This document shows positions 33,891 to 45,123 of a DNA stretch of 64,000 bases, in pieces. Both the position numbers and the translations under genes were made by a program. The first letter of the stretch is position 1; every line of letters begins with the position of its first letter. Below the pieces are notes generated by a model. The model was not told the DNA's origin, searched no databases, and worked only from the letters and a program-made list of their open reading frames with translations. Source of the DNA: Beta vulgaris subsp. vulgaris (taxonomy: Eukaryota > Streptophyta > Magnoliopsida > Caryophyllales > Amaranthaceae); assembly GCF_026745355.1 (NCBI RefSeq), contig NC_079206.1:31853323-31917322 (forward strand), given 5' to 3'.

Positions 33891-34196
33891 CTCGCTAACA
33901 AGATTCCATTTCTTCAATTGCTTCAATCTAACCAACGTCCCTAATACAAGTTCTTTAGGAAGAGATACATTGGACGCCTTTCGACTTATCAAAACAGGAA
34001 CTGCAGAACCAGTCTCCTCAATTTCCTGCATAAGTTTCCACCAGCTTTTTTGATCTGCTTCATGGGCTCCATCTTTGAAAAGTTCTATTTTCTTCCTCTT
34101 TTGCATAAACTTTCTTGGTGCCAACATACCAAGACAAACAACCTCCAGTCTTCTGTGGTTTTTAAAGTTGATGTAACACATGTTTGCAAGTGCCAT
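33891..34196 (-). CDS. PPR exon 1 (first coding exon seen)
   Basis: 306 bp from an ATG right after an acceptor-like AAAACAG to the donor GTACTT left of 33891. Encodes GMLAPRKFMQKRKKIELF, KSWWKLMQEIEETGSAVPVL and LVLGTLVRLKQLKKWNLVSE. The N-terminus is short compared with Arabidopsis. The real start may lie in an upstream exon near 34750-34814, but I could not join one in frame. Confidence 0.8.
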
Positions 34197-35315
34197 CTGT
34201 TTTCTGAAGCAGAAAATTCAGAAGCATAAGGATGTCATGCATTACAAAGCCCCCATGGACCCCAACGCATAGACACAAAAAATAAGTAGCAGCTATTTGC
34301 TAAGCCAATTGTCCCAATTCACAATTCTTTTCTTCTTTTATTCACAGGGTAAATAAAAGTTATTACATAATTTTCTTTGTGGATTAGGAAATCACAAAAA
34401 ATGACCATCATAGCCCAAACAACATCAAAGGAAAAGCCTCAAAAGAAAAAGAGCACCATAGCATACTGCAAATTATGGCAATAAATGCCCAATAACCAAG
34501 GGTAAGCTAATGCAAAGATAATCCTCCACCAAATTTTTTCTGAACAAAGTTAATTTTTCCATACTTATCAAATTATTACCCACGAAAGTTATATACTTCA
34601 TACGAAATTGACCCCTATCTAAACATAAAATTTACCATATTTTTGAGTATGAAATATATAAAAAGAAGGAAAACTCCATATAAAATGATTCTTATCTATA
34701 AACAAATGTTGAGCAAAAACACTGAAAAATCTAGAAAATAAACTCACTGAGAGATGGCGGTCGCCGGGAAAGCTTGAAAGGAGGTAACATCAGAAAGAGA
34801 AGGAGGGCACGCATGAGAAACAAAATATGGTGCGTGAGTTTGGACTAGGTGGCGTGTGGATAACCCTGTCAATGTCATGTATGATGTAGCTTATTAAACC
34901 AAATTAAAAGTGTTAAATTATAAGAGGTAACGCTCGGAATTAAGCAAGCTGAAGACTAGAAGAAAAAACAAACAGGCTTTGTATCAAGTACTGTTCTAGG
35001 AAGAACAAAGCATTTCACTCGAGTTTTTGTCAGAAGAGGGACTGAGGGAGGGAGGAGTTTTGAGCTGGAGAAGTCGTCAGACTTAGAGATATCTTTTATT
35101 TTTCTTGCTTTGGTTTTTGTTGGGCACTTGGTTTTTTTTTATAAAAAAAAAAAAAAAAAATACCTTTATTTTACAAGTTATAGAAATTACTACCTGTATT
35201 AATATATTTTTTTTTCAATTTAAGTACATTTATTATTTTCAAATTCAGATTATTGCTACCTTTTAACGAAATACGTTAAGTTTTTCATTCAATTGGGACC
35301 ACTTTATGTCCCCCC
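34197..35315. other. 5' region of the PPR gene and flank
   Basis: A donor-like GTGAGT on the minus strand at about 34743-34748 follows transcript-like sequence (34749-35080), so a 5' UTR exon is possible. Poly-A/T runs at 35130-35160. No other gene. Confidence 0.4.
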
Positions 35316-35674
35316 TAGAGGTGGGCATGGGCCGGACCGGCACGATTTGGGCCCGGCCCGGCACGAGCCTGCTCGAGGCCCGGACCGTTGTCCTCTACGT
35401 GGGCCGCGGGCTTGTCACGGTCAAGAAATTTTATTTCTGGCCCGCAAGCCAAACCCTTTCCTTTGTTTTTTTACCCTAAAACTGTCAAAAATACAACATA
35501 AAACATGGGCCGGCCCGCGGGAAGCACGAGCCCGGCCCGCGGGCCCATAGGCCTGGGCCGGCCGTGGACAAATTTTCAAAATTTCAAACCCGACTCGGCC
35601 CGCCACTCATGGGCCCGGGCCCGCCATTTACTCAAGTCCGTGAACAGGCCCGGGCCGGCCCATGCCCACCTCTA
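35316..35674. mobile_element. GC-rich hAT-like MITE
   Basis: Inverted ends TAGAGGTGGGCATGGGCCGG and CCGGCCCATGCCCACCTCTA. The body is dominated by GGCCCGGCCCG-type blocks, unlike its AT-rich surroundings. C-rich flanks allow an approximate 8-bp duplication. Ends of the TAGAGGTGG type occur in hAT elements. ORFs here are compositional artefacts. Confidence 0.75.
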
Positions 35675-35753
35675 CCCCCCCCACACACAATTTTTCATCA
35701 TTGTGCACATTTTTTTTGGCTTTTTATAACCTGCATAGCAACCACATTGTCTA

Positions 35754-35850
35754 CCAAGGATGTCTTGGCCTAGTGGTTAAGATTGAGGTGCTGTGAGCGA
35801 AGGTCACATGTTCAAATCCCCCCTCCCCTTCTTTGTACTTTGTACCATTT
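35754..35850 (+). mobile_element. Second copy of the tRNA-derived SINE
   Basis: Begins CCAAGGATGTCTTGGCC like the copy at 22627-22736. A box TGGCCTAGTGG at 35766-35776, B-box-like TGTTCAAATCC at 35809-35819. No tail or target duplication could be fixed, so the right end is approximate. Confidence 0.7.
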
Positions 35851-36067
35851 CTCATAATTGCCTTAGGGATTATCAATTAAAGTTGTGTGCTGCAGTTGCA
35901 ATCAATTGATTAGGGGATTTTGCTTGCTTCATCAATACTATTGGCACAAAGTGAAGGCAAGTTCTCTAATCACGCAAATTAGGATTTGTAATTTGGATAA
36001 TTGGAATTTTTTGGATAAATTAGGGTTCACTAATAAAGTATTTTGCAATTATAATGTGTAGGTTGAA

Positions 36068-36275
36068 ATGTCTTGCTCCTCTCACTCTATTGATGAAAAG
36101 CCAAAGGCAAAATGTAATTGTGTGGCGCTCCAACAGCCATTAAGAAAGCTTGGACCACTGATAATCCTGGTAGTAGATTCCTTACATGTAATTTTTATGA
36201 GCCTGAAACTCAATGCGTGGGTGCGAGTATTTTGACTGGTATGATAAGGACAAACTACAATGACAAAAGGAGGTG
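36068..36275 (+). pseudogene. GRF-type zinc-finger remnant
   Basis: From ATG 36068 the text gives KCNC, then after a shift AIKKAWTTDNPGSRFLTCNF and ETQCVG, and after another shift CEYFDWYDKDK. This order of Cys and aromatic residues is the GRF zinc finger. At least two frameshifts break it. It may come from a transposon or from a small GRF gene. Confidence 0.6.
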
Positions 36276-36367
36276 ATAAACTAACTTGTCTTGGACAAAA
36301 AGTTACTCACCCTTTGTAATACTAATAAAGCGCAAAGCTAATGTTTCGTTAATATTAAACATCTAAC

Positions 36368-36409
36368 TTTAAAGTTCGAGGACGAACTTTGTTTTTAAGG
36401 AGGAGTAGA
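36368..36409 (+). other. Gypsy internal-region tail with polypurine tract before the E3 LTR
   Basis: AAAGTTCGAGGACGAACTTT and AAGGAGGAGTAGA immediately precede the LTR. It resembles the E1 3' tail (AAGTTTCGGGACGAAACTTC and GGGGGGTAGA). It should be the 3' end of an upstream element of the E3 family, now lost. Confidence 0.65.
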
Positions 36410-37010
36410 TGTAATACCCCGAATTTTCAGAAGTTATTTTACTATTTATTAATATTATTTCCACTCAAAATTTATTTTATGATAATGCGATTTTATTTGA
36501 TAACTATGTTTATTAAAATAATGGTTTCATTTAGTTTTGATTTATTTAACAAAGTTTAAAATAAATCATTTACTTGTTTTATTATTCAATTTACTATTTC
36601 TAAATTAATTAAACTTTTTACATTTGTTATGAGTATCTTTATACTAATTGTCCATTCATGATGTCCATCCATTTTAGCAATTCAAAGCCCAAATACCAAG
36701 ACCAAACCCATATGTCTTTTAGCCAAAAAAAAAAAAAAAAGGAAAATGAAAACAAAACAAAACAAAACAAAAATACAAAGATGAAAACTTAGCTTCATCT
36801 CCCTCCTTCTCCTTCGTCTAGTTCACAGCTCAAGGACCAAGAAAAATGCAACACCTTCCTCCTCCTCCCTTCTTCTTCGTCTAATTCACTCACGCAAACC
36901 AAGAATTTCACACAGAAATCTCACCTTTGTCTGCAATAATTGAATTGGGGGCAAAAAAACATTTCAAAAGCTAAACTCACACGTCCACCATTATTTTCTG
37001 ACCAAATCTT

Positions 37011-37020
37011 CCCTATAAAT
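37011..37020 (+). promoter_or_regulatory. Putative E3 LTR TATA box
   Basis: CCCTATAAAT about 600 bp into the LTR, followed by CTCTC-rich sequence, the same layout as in E1. Confidence 0.5.
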
Positions 37021-37139
37021 ATTGAACTCTCTCACCCAAATGACTCAAGCAAACAATTCAAAAAGGTTTACTTCAATCCTTTATCTTCTTCCTAAATTTT
37101 TGATTTTTTTTTTTATTTTGAAAATAAAAAAATGAAATT

Positions 37140-37283
37140 TGTTAAGTTTAGGTTAATTTCTCGTCAGTCTTTTCATTCATCTCATCAATGTATATATATA
37201 CAACCTCAGTCTAGAGATATTAGGAATAACAACCTATTCCTAATATCTTATCTTTTACAACGTTATCTTTTATAATCCTAACA
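37140..37283 (-). repeat. Copia 3' LTR (left)
   Basis: TGTTAAGTTTAGG to ATAATCCTAACA. Confidence 0.92.
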
Positions 37284-37290
37284 CCCTCCC

Positions 37291-37614
37291 TCAAGTTGGA
37301 GCGTGCAAATCTCGAACGCCCAACTTGGACAACAGAAATTCAAACTGAGCCCTACCAAGCGCTTTTGTAAAAATGTCGGCCAACTGAAACTTGGTAGGAA
37401 TATAGGACGGACTCACAAGACCGTCAGTCACCGCATCACGAACAAGATGACAATCTGCCTCGATGTGTTTAGTACGTTCGTGGAACACCGGATTCTTGGC
37501 AATATATAAGGCAGATTGGCTATCACAATATAATCGCATCCCTGTAGGATGTTGAACTCCAAGATCACCTAATAACTGTTTCAACCACTTTAATTCACAC
37601 ACAATAGCAGCCAT
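37291..37614 (-). pseudogene. Copia RNase H C-terminal part
   Basis: [35 protein letters not shown] and [12 protein letters not shown] are the standard end of copia RNase H. Upstream residues ([14 protein letters not shown]) sit after the stop at 37672. Confidence 0.87.
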
Positions 37615-37671
37615 CGAACGATATTCAGCCTCTGCAGACGACCTAGAAACTGTAGGCTGCTTCTTAGTCTT

Positions 37672-38960
37672 CTAGGAAATTGGGGAATATCCTAACAATA
37701 CAAACCACCCACTCAGGGATCGCCTAGTAAGAGGGCAACTAGCCCAATCCGAATCGCACCACCCTTCAAGACGGAGATCACTATCAGAACGAAATAAAAT
37801 GCCCTGTCCTGGATTCTTCTTCAAATAGCGAACCACTCTTAACGCCGCCTCCCAATGAGTCACTTTAGGTACCTGCATAAACTGTGACAAAATGTGTACA
37901 GAATATGCCAGGTCAGGTCTGGTAACAGCAAGGTAAATCAATCTGTCCATCAATCTGCGATACTTCTCTGGATCCTCAAACACAGGACCATCCGCCACAG
38001 CCAGCTGGTGGTGCTGTTCCATAGGAAACTCTGCAGGTTTAGCCCCAAGTAATCCAGCCTCTGCAATTATATCCAATGCATACTTCCTTTGACTCATAAA
38101 AATGCCCTGAGGCCCCCTTGCAATCTCAAGGCCAAGGAAATATTTCAACGCACACAAATCCTTCATTTTGAAACATTTCCCAAGATAAGCTTTGAAGTTC
38201 AGTAAAGCTTTCTGATCATTTCCTGCAATAATCATGTCATCCACATAGATGAGAACATCCAGCTGAACAGTATCCCTGGAGAACGTAAACAAGGAATAGT
38301 CAGAATAAGACTGCGTAAACCCATAGGCTTTCAACGCAGTAGCCAATTTTGCAAACCAACATCTAGGTGCCTGCTTCAGGCCATACAATGATTTTTTCAT
38401 CCTGCACACGAGATTAGTATCAGTTTTCTAAAATCCAGGAGGAATCTTCATATACACTTCCTCCTCCAAATCACCATGTAGGAAGGCATTGTGGACATCC
38501 ATCTGATGAATTTCCCATTTCTTGACTGCTGCTACTGCCAGGAAAGTGCGCACTGTCGTCATTTTTGCTACTGGGGCAAACGTTTCGTTATAATCAATCC
38601 CTTCCACCTGATGATGGCCAAATATAACCAATCGTGCCTTTAATCTCTGAAGGTTTCCTTTCTCATCGTATTTTTCTGTATACACCCACTTACTCCCCAA
38701 GGCCTTCTTGCCAGGAGGAAGTGGCTGCAATTCCCATGTTCCCTGATTTTCTAGAGCTTTTATCTCCGCTCCCATGGCATCACGCCATCCTTCATTTTCA
38801 TGGCCTCCTTAAATGATTTAGGAGGACACCCTGTGGTTATCGCAGCCAGGAACCTGCGATGGTTAGCAGAAAACTTTTCACAGCAAACATAATGTGTAAT
38901 AGGATAAGGAGTACCTGAGGACGTTGTCGCAGCGGGTGCCTGAGTTGATGAACTTTTCTT
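37672..38960 (-). pseudogene. Copia reverse transcriptase
   Basis: Blocks [75 protein letters not shown] and the catalytic LIYVDDMIIAG (Asp pair at about 38236-38241). Lesions: a one-base shift near 38780, a TAG just before the CRMKKSLYG block, and a TAG at 37672-37674 where a Trp is usual. Confidence 0.88.
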
Positions 38961-38965
38961 TTTCA

Positions 38966-40017
38966 CTACAGTATGAGTAACAAAATCCTGCAACTTTTTA
39001 CTAGGGACTTTGGTTCGTTTTCCTCTACCCAACTCCTCAATCGCCTCACTACACGCTCCCTGCACGGGAGAGTGCGTGCCAGTCCCCACGTGAGGGGCCC
39101 CGCCGGCACCCCACCATCCGTCCCATTAGGCGCGTCGGCCTCCCCCACCGTGTCTCCATTATTGCCAACCCCCGGCACTGGTGTGGGTACCAGGGGTGGC
39201 GGCATTTCCTCCTCAAAAACAACCTCATCAGTAACAACAACAGGTGACACAGGCACAGGCTCACTAAAGGGGAACTTATGTTCAATGAATTTCACATCAC
39301 GGGAAACAAAATACTTCTGGGTCTCTAAATCATATAATTTCCATCCCTTCTGAGTATACGAGTAACCAATAAAAACACACCGTCGGCTCCTACTAGCAAA
39401 TTTATCCCCCCCATGAGAAATATTATATGCATAGCACAAACACCCAAAGATCTTGATATCTGTCATCGAAGGAGGCTTACCAAACAAACACTCATAAGGG
39501 GTCTTATAATCCAGAACAACAGAAGGGGTTCGATTGATCAAATGACAAGCTGCCTGCACACAATCCCCCCAAAATTTCAAAGGAAGATTAGCCTGGAACC
39601 GCAATGCCCGGGCAACATTCAAAATATGACCATGTTTTCTCTCCACTCTACCATTTTGTTGTGGGGTTTTGACACAAGAAGTTTCAAAAATAATGCCTTG
39701 TTGCAGAAAGTAAGGTTTGAGACAATTAAATTCAGTGCCATTATCACTGCGCACATATTTTATTTTCTGGTCAAATTGCCGGTCAATCAAAGCCACAAAA
39801 TGCAAAAACATAGTTCAACCTCCAATTTATTATATAATAAATATGTCCACACAGACCGGGAAAAATCATCAACAAGTGTCAAAAAATATGAAGCACCACA
39901 TGTAGACTTAGTACGATAGGGTCCCCACAAATCACAATGAATTAGTTCAAACATCCTACTAGCCCTACTAGTACTCCTAGGAAAACAAGTTCTAGGTTGA
40001 TGAGCACGAAAACACAC
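38966..40017 (-). pseudogene. Copia integrase
   Basis: CFRAHQPR, then first Asp in LIHCDLWGPYRTKS, second in YVRSDNGTEFN, Glu in KTPQQNGRVERKHGHILN, and the LFGKPPSMTDIKIFGCLCY block. A frameshift near 39800 splits it into two ORFs (39787-40017 and 38966-39811). It would insert the DNA copy. The C-terminal part is Pro/Gly-rich. Confidence 0.86.
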
Positions 40018-40047
40018 ATCGCACCCATCTTTATTGCAATACTACTA

Positions 40048-40776
40048 CTAAGGACTCACACAGGGTAGATGCCTCAAAACTTTCTCTGAAGGATGACCCA
40101 ATCGCTTATGCCAGATATCAATCGATGCCAGCCCATCTACAGCATTTATCTTCACAGTAGGAACACCCCGGAAAAAGAAAAGTCCATCTTCCCGCTCACC
40201 TGCTCCAATCAGCGTCCTCGTCCTGCGGTCCTGTAAAACACATAATGATTTAGTGAACTGAACAATGCAGTTGTCAGATTCAACTAACTGTGGAATGGAA
40301 ATCAAATTACAATCAAGATTAGGAACAAATAAAACATTATGAAGTTTAAGATTTCCCGGTAACACCACTTCTCCTTCATGAGTAGCCTGTGCAGAACTAC
40401 CATCTGGCAACCCTACTGGACATCCCGTAATTTTTCTGGACGTACACAACTGCGAAAATTGCCCTGTTACATGATGTGTAGCACCCGTATCAATAATCCA
40501 TAAACACTCACCCGTCAGACGATCCTTCGGTTTAGGTAAGTTCAGTAAATCAAGTAAATTCTGCCATTGATCTGAGGAAATCCCTGCAAGGCCGGCACCT
40601 GCAGGATCGCGGGGCATAGAAGCTCCGCCACTGGGTTTGTCGGTGGCGCCACCTCCGGCAGCCACGGTTTTGTTGGCGCGTGCTGGTGGCGCGCCTCGGC
40701 CTCCACGACCGCGACCAGCCCGGCCGCCTCTGTTCACCACCCCGCCACGCCTGCCACGAGGACGGTCCCCCACCAC
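40048..40776 (-). pseudogene. Copia protease and pre-integrase segment
   Basis: Gly/Arg-rich linker, then the protease active site WIIDTGATHH (Asp at about 40489-40491), then the pre-integrase region IWHKRLGHPSEKVL with the His pair of the zinc finger. Stops at 40048 after CVSP. The matching Cys pair (GCDVCF) lies just downstream in another frame. Confidence 0.85.
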
Positions 40777-41610
40777 TCGGGATAACCTATTAACTCAAAA
40801 CAACCCGCTAGATCATGTCCCTCCAGATGACAATTCGAACACGTAACAGAATCACTGGGAGTCCGGGATTTCGACCGGCTATCTACCTTGAAAGCCAGGG
40901 CATCACTCGGCGAGGGTTGGGAGGAAGACTGAGTGCCCCGCAAACGCTCGAGCCACGATCTGATACGCGCGAGCCACAGTGGGAAGGGGGGCTTGCGCTA
41001 GAAGATTCGAACGCAAGGGGCCATAACAATCATCAAGCCCTATCAGAAAACGATGCAGACGATCATCGGAACGCTGCTGCTCAATAAATCTCACAACTTC
41101 ACATTGGGCGCCACCCCGAGAACAAGTAGGCGCCACCTCCTGGGAAGATAATTCGTCCCACAGACGAGTTAAACGTCCAAAATAATCCGCCAAAGACTCC
41201 ATCGATTGCTGCTTACAATCACTAATCTGAGATTTTAATTGACAGATTCGGGTGCCATTAGAAACACAGTAACGTTCTTTCAGATGAGCCCATAATTCAT
41301 GAGCCGTTTCATAAAACGAAACACTATTTCGAATATTCGGAGAAATAGTGTTTAATAACCACGATACAAGCATAGAGTGTACTGTGCTCCAGTCAGCCAA
41401 TTTTTCCGGTGTGGTAGGTTTGGCAATCGTGCCTTCGAGAAAACCCAGTTTGCGTTTCGCATTCAAAGACATGCGTATCGCGCGTGCCCATTCATCAAAG
41501 TTATCATCTTTCAATTGTATAGGGGTAATTGAAGTGCCAGGATTATCATTAGAGCCTAAAAAATAGGCAGGATCAGGTTTAGGGATAGAGGGTTCGGTGT
41601 TTTCCGTCAT
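40734..41610 (-). pseudogene. Copia gag with zinc knuckle
   Basis: Starts MTENTEPSIPKPDPAYFLGS. The copia gag core follows (DNFDEWARAIRMSLNAKRK, WLLNTISPNIRNSV, LWAHLKERYCVSNGTRICQL). The zinc knuckle CSNCHLEGHDLAGC comes after a frame change near 40910. It would build the particle that packages element RNA. Confidence 0.85.
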
Positions 41611-41837
41611 GATAACTCGTCGAACACCACGTGAGTAGGTGCGTAAAGGGGAATCAATGGTGAAGGCTGGATGTCGAGGGTTCTGGAAAAAAAAATCCGG
41701 TGGAATTCAAGGATGAAAGCTTCGGTTTTTCAGATTTTGAGGTGCGAAATTTTTTTTTTTTTTCTTTTTTTTTTCCGTTCGTTCGGTTTGTCAGGTTTAG
41801 GGATGAGAGATTTTTCAAACTCTGGCTCTTGATACCA

Positions 41838-41983
41838 TGTTAAGTTTAGGTTAATTTCTCGTCAGTCTTTTCATTCATCTCATCAATGTATATATATACA
41901 ACCTCAGTCTAGAGATATTAGGAATAACAACCTATTCCTAATATCTTATCTTTTACAACGTTATCTTTTATAATCCTCTAACA
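41838..41983 (-). repeat. Copia 5' LTR (right)
   Basis: Same as the left copy with two extra bases near the end (TCCTCTAACA). Confidence 0.92.
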
Positions 41984-42508
41984 AAATTCAACCCCATAAA
42001 CAAACCTCCTCTATTTCTATTTCACGCCGGAAACCACCTTCGACCACCTAAATTTCGTCGCCTGACCGCCACCTTGCTTCGCCCAAAACCGCCGACCACC
42101 GCCAACCTTTCCTTCCCTTCGCACCTTTGCTCTCGCGCCCAGTCACCACACACAACAACAACCTCCCTCACTTGCACCACTGTCGGACCACCTAAATCCC
42201 GACCTTGACTAATTCTCGCCTGAGCTTTGCCGTGCGTCGGCCAAAACCGAAATACCAGCACCTTTCCTCCTTCGCCGGATCGCCTCTCCTGTTTCGTTCC
42301 CCTGCAGTTCCTCCCTCCTCGTTTGTTTTTTTTAAGCCAGAGGAACTGATTCTTTGAATCAGTAAAGGAAACCCCTCCTTCCCTTTTTAATTGATTTTAC
42401 TTAAGTTTTATTATTTTACTTTTATTTTTAAAACTAAAACCCATAAATTTCCTAAACTAGCTTACATTAATTAAGTTAGTATGTTTTAGTTTCACTTAAT
42501 CCTTTATA

Positions 42509-42679
42509 TGTTAAAAGGGATGGGAATACTGTTGCCCATAACCTTGCTAGAGTAGTGCCTTTTGGTGTTGAGCAATGCTGGGAGCGTCATTGTCCTAGTA
42601 TTGTTACACCTTATGTACTTATGGACACTTTGTCCCTTTGATTAATGCACTTCTCTTTCCCCTCAAAAAAAAAAAAAAA
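42509..42679 (+). mobile_element. 5'-truncated LINE tail with poly-A and target duplication
   Basis: Encodes the last residues of a plant LINE RNase H domain (GNTVAHNLARVVPFGVEQCW to LMDTLSL and TGA at 42639-42641) and ends in about 15 A. The 11-bp duplication AATCCTTTATA (42498-42508, 42680-42690) flanks it. Heavy 5' truncation is typical of LINE copies. Confidence 0.82.
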
Positions 42680-42876
42680 AATCCTTTATAACTTGGAAAT
42701 GTTTATTGACCTTCTAAAATAAAACAAGGCGTATAATAAAGTTAGTTTTTAATGTTTAAAATAGTTGTTAAAGATAATGAAAGTTAAGTTGAAATAATTT
42801 TGTGAGTACTTAAAATGATTTCATAAATGATTTACTTTGATTTATAACTCTCCTAAAATCATTAAGAATCTCTTTA

Positions 42877-43268
42877 TGCTATGTTTGGATAGCAAGATTT
42901 CATTTCAAATCCTGGATTTGGATGAAATCTATTGTTTGGATGGTATGGAATTTGAAATTATGGAATTTGTCCAAATTCTTATCAAAAGTCTATATTAGTA
43001 GAATTTCAAATTCAAGCTATTACCTTGTCATTTGAAATTCTCTCCTCATACATATACCAACTCCATGAGTAAACCCACACTTTCTAATATTTATTTCTCT
43101 CTCCTTTAGTAAACCCACACTTTTCCTCCCTCCTCCATTAAACCTCTATTTCTCTCTCCTCTATCAAACCCCCTTTACAAAACAGTGATTAGGAATTGAA
43201 ATACAAACTTTAAATTCCAAATTTCAATTCCATTATTTGAAATGAAATACAAGTTTCCAAACACTACC
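42877..43268. mobile_element. Tourist-like (PIF/Harbinger) MITE
   Basis: Inverted ends TATGTTTGGATAGC with ATTTCATTTCAAAT on the left, and GAAATGAAATACAAG with CCAAACACTACC on the right. TTA on each side (42874-42876, 43269-43271), the PIF/Harbinger target. 392 bp, inside the E3 LTR. Confidence 0.75.
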
Positions 43269-43668
43269 TTAAGTTATTTGAATTATTTCGTATATTATAT
43301 ATACGTATATAAAAAGGGGTTATTTAGGTAACTAACTTAGATCTCGTTAACATCTATTGTAGACTCCGATTTCGTAGATGAGGAATACTAGGAGTGCTAA
43401 TACGTTCGTGAACTTAACTTTGGGCACACGTCACGAGGTAATCTCCGATGTCCATCTAAACATAGATTCCGTTAGTATAAAACGAATTGATTACGTGATT
43501 ATGTGCTTGTAAAAATTTATAAGTATGGACTCTGATTATGGAGTATCGACTTAATGCAGATTATGAATACGAATGACAAAATGGATAACGACTATGGATT
43601 TTGATTATGGATCATGACCTTAGACGATGTACGATATGACAAAGATGTTTATTATAACATTATTAAAA

Positions 43669-43810
43669 TCAATTAATATTATTTAATAATGTTATTATTA
43701 TTAGTATATTATTATGATTATTATTATTATTATTATTATTATTATGAATATTATTGTTATTATTATTACTTTATATCATTATGATTATCATGAATATTAT
43801 TATTGTTATT
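43669..43810. repeat. ATT/TTA-rich microsatellite
   Basis: Imperfect (ATT)n with GATT interruptions in the E3 LTR. Confidence 0.85.
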
Positions 43811-44805
43811 AATATCGAGACTTTATGAAAGTTGGAATTGGTAAGAACTTGTGAGAAAGAAATGATTATGAATCTGAAGTGATAAATGAATTTGAAGTGA
43901 TGGTTGTGTTTACGAAATGAATTATTGAAACCGCTATGAATGCATTGAGGTTATGATGGATTGAATATGTTCACACTGGATTGAACAAGATGACGTAGAT
44001 ATGTACGTGATTTATGTGATGACGTGAATTAAAAGATGTTAATCACGTAAAGTGAAATGTCGGAGGGAAATGATGAACAGGTTGCCCTGTATGAGTGGTT
44101 CAGCGGCCCCCTACAGGTTCTCTTGGTTACTATGTTGATTATTCTGTTATAGCTGTCTTCCTTCTATCTTGTTGTGATCCAAGTAGAAGGAATGTGCACA
44201 CTAGGGACTCTGTTATTATGGCCATTATGATATCCGTAGGTGGTTACAGGGGTTTGCCCCGGCTTCTTGGCATTCTCTTTCCCCTCCTTGAATAACTGGA
44301 TTAATTGAATTAATGATATGATTATTCAGTATATATATGTGGATATGTGCTATGACTTCCAAAACTATTAACTTACTACTTTACAAAGTATTTTTCAACT
44401 TAAGTATTTTACGGGATGGAGTTGGAATTACTCAGTTTTTCTGATTTTTGGGAGCTTGTCTCTCTTGTCTCTTTTCAATGTATTTGTGCAGGTGGGTGAT
44501 TGATCGGGGGAACAAAAGGAGATCATTTAGAGTTGTCATCCACTTAGCATATGATTAGCTTCCGCTGGAACTCTGAAACACTTAATTAATTAGTAATGTT
44601 TAATGAATGATTCACTTGGTTGTAAGGATTAATGAATTCGAGTTTACTTTGTTTTTAACTTAGCCTGGCATTTATTTCCAAGGAGATAAGTGCGACGGTA
44701 GCACCACCCGTCGGATCGAACCCTCGTGGATTTTATTTCCCCCCCCCCCCAATCCCGAGTTTTACTAAATGAAGAAGGGTTCGGGTCGACGGGGGTGTTA
44801 CAAAA

Positions 44806-44817
44806 TGGTATCAATGC
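44806..44817 (+). other. E3 primer binding site
   Basis: TGGTATCAATGC three bases after the LTR end, starting as the initiator tRNA-Met complement does. Confidence 0.7.
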
Positions 44818-45123
44818 GGAGTTTTGACTAAATAGGGAAAGGTTAAAATTGTGAAAATATAGAAATTAAGGTTAATGAATCAAATAGGGTTAAATTTAAA
44901 ATTTGTTTAGGAAGTCAAGTTAATAAAATATTTAGGAGAAATAAAATTAGGATTAAAATATGATTTAAGGATCTAGTATGGGTACGAATGGGTTATGTGT
45001 GCATGTGTGAAAGTACTCGTTAAAGGTACTTATTAATTATTTATATTTTATTAGATGGTCAGGACATGTATGACCGCCAGGTAATGCACCAGAACCCCAC
45101 GTCAAGGACCTTACCTTCTAAGG

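Larger units (their letters stand above)
27873..34196 (-). pseudogene. PPR protein gene (At3g59040-like), N-terminal half, broken
   Basis: Four exons with GT/AG borders, right to left: 33891-34196, 32792-33082, 29880-30128 and 27873-27997. They encode a basic N-terminus (GMLAPRKFMQKRKKIELF) and consecutive pentatricopeptide repeats, close in order and wording to the organellar PPR protein At3g59040. PPR proteins bind organelle RNA. The second exon has an in-frame TAA at 32888-32890 within otherwise intact coding. The last visible exon ends in a good donor, but the C-terminal repeats that should follow are absent before the AGD14 exons. The gene is therefore cut and probably a pseudogene, unless it is fused to AGD14. 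Confidence 0.78.
37140..41983 (-). mobile_element. Ty1/copia element, small LTRs, probably Ale-like
   Basis: LTRs of 144 and 146 bp (37140-37283, 41838-41983), identical except for a 2-bp insertion. Duplication AAATT at 37135-37139 and 41984-41988. Primer-site sequence TGGTATCAAGAGC lies just inside the right LTR on the minus strand, and a polypurine tract (TTGAGGGAGGG) just inside the left one. Order gag, protease, integrase, RT, RNase H is copia type. The gag style and the short total length (4844 bp) suggest the Ale/Retrofit lineage. Several stops and frameshifts break the single reading frame. Confidence 0.92.
36410..44802 (+). repeat. E3 5' LTR with insertions
   Basis: TGTAATACCCCG to GGGGGTGTTACA. 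Removing the copia element, LINE tail and Tourist-like MITE leaves about 3.0 kb. TATA-like CCCTATAAAT is at 37011-37020. ATT-rich microsatellite at 43670-43800. Confidence 0.82.

Noticed and set aside
35293..35773. Pro/Arg-rich ORFs on both strands
   Set aside because: They read the GC-rich hAT-like MITE; composition explains them.
35766..35819. tRNA gene from the A and B boxes
   Set aside because: Acceptor arms do not pair; it is the head of a SINE with a second copy.
44095..44295. 66-codon ORF in the E3 LTR
   Set aside because: No motif, and long LTRs often have chance ORFs of this size.
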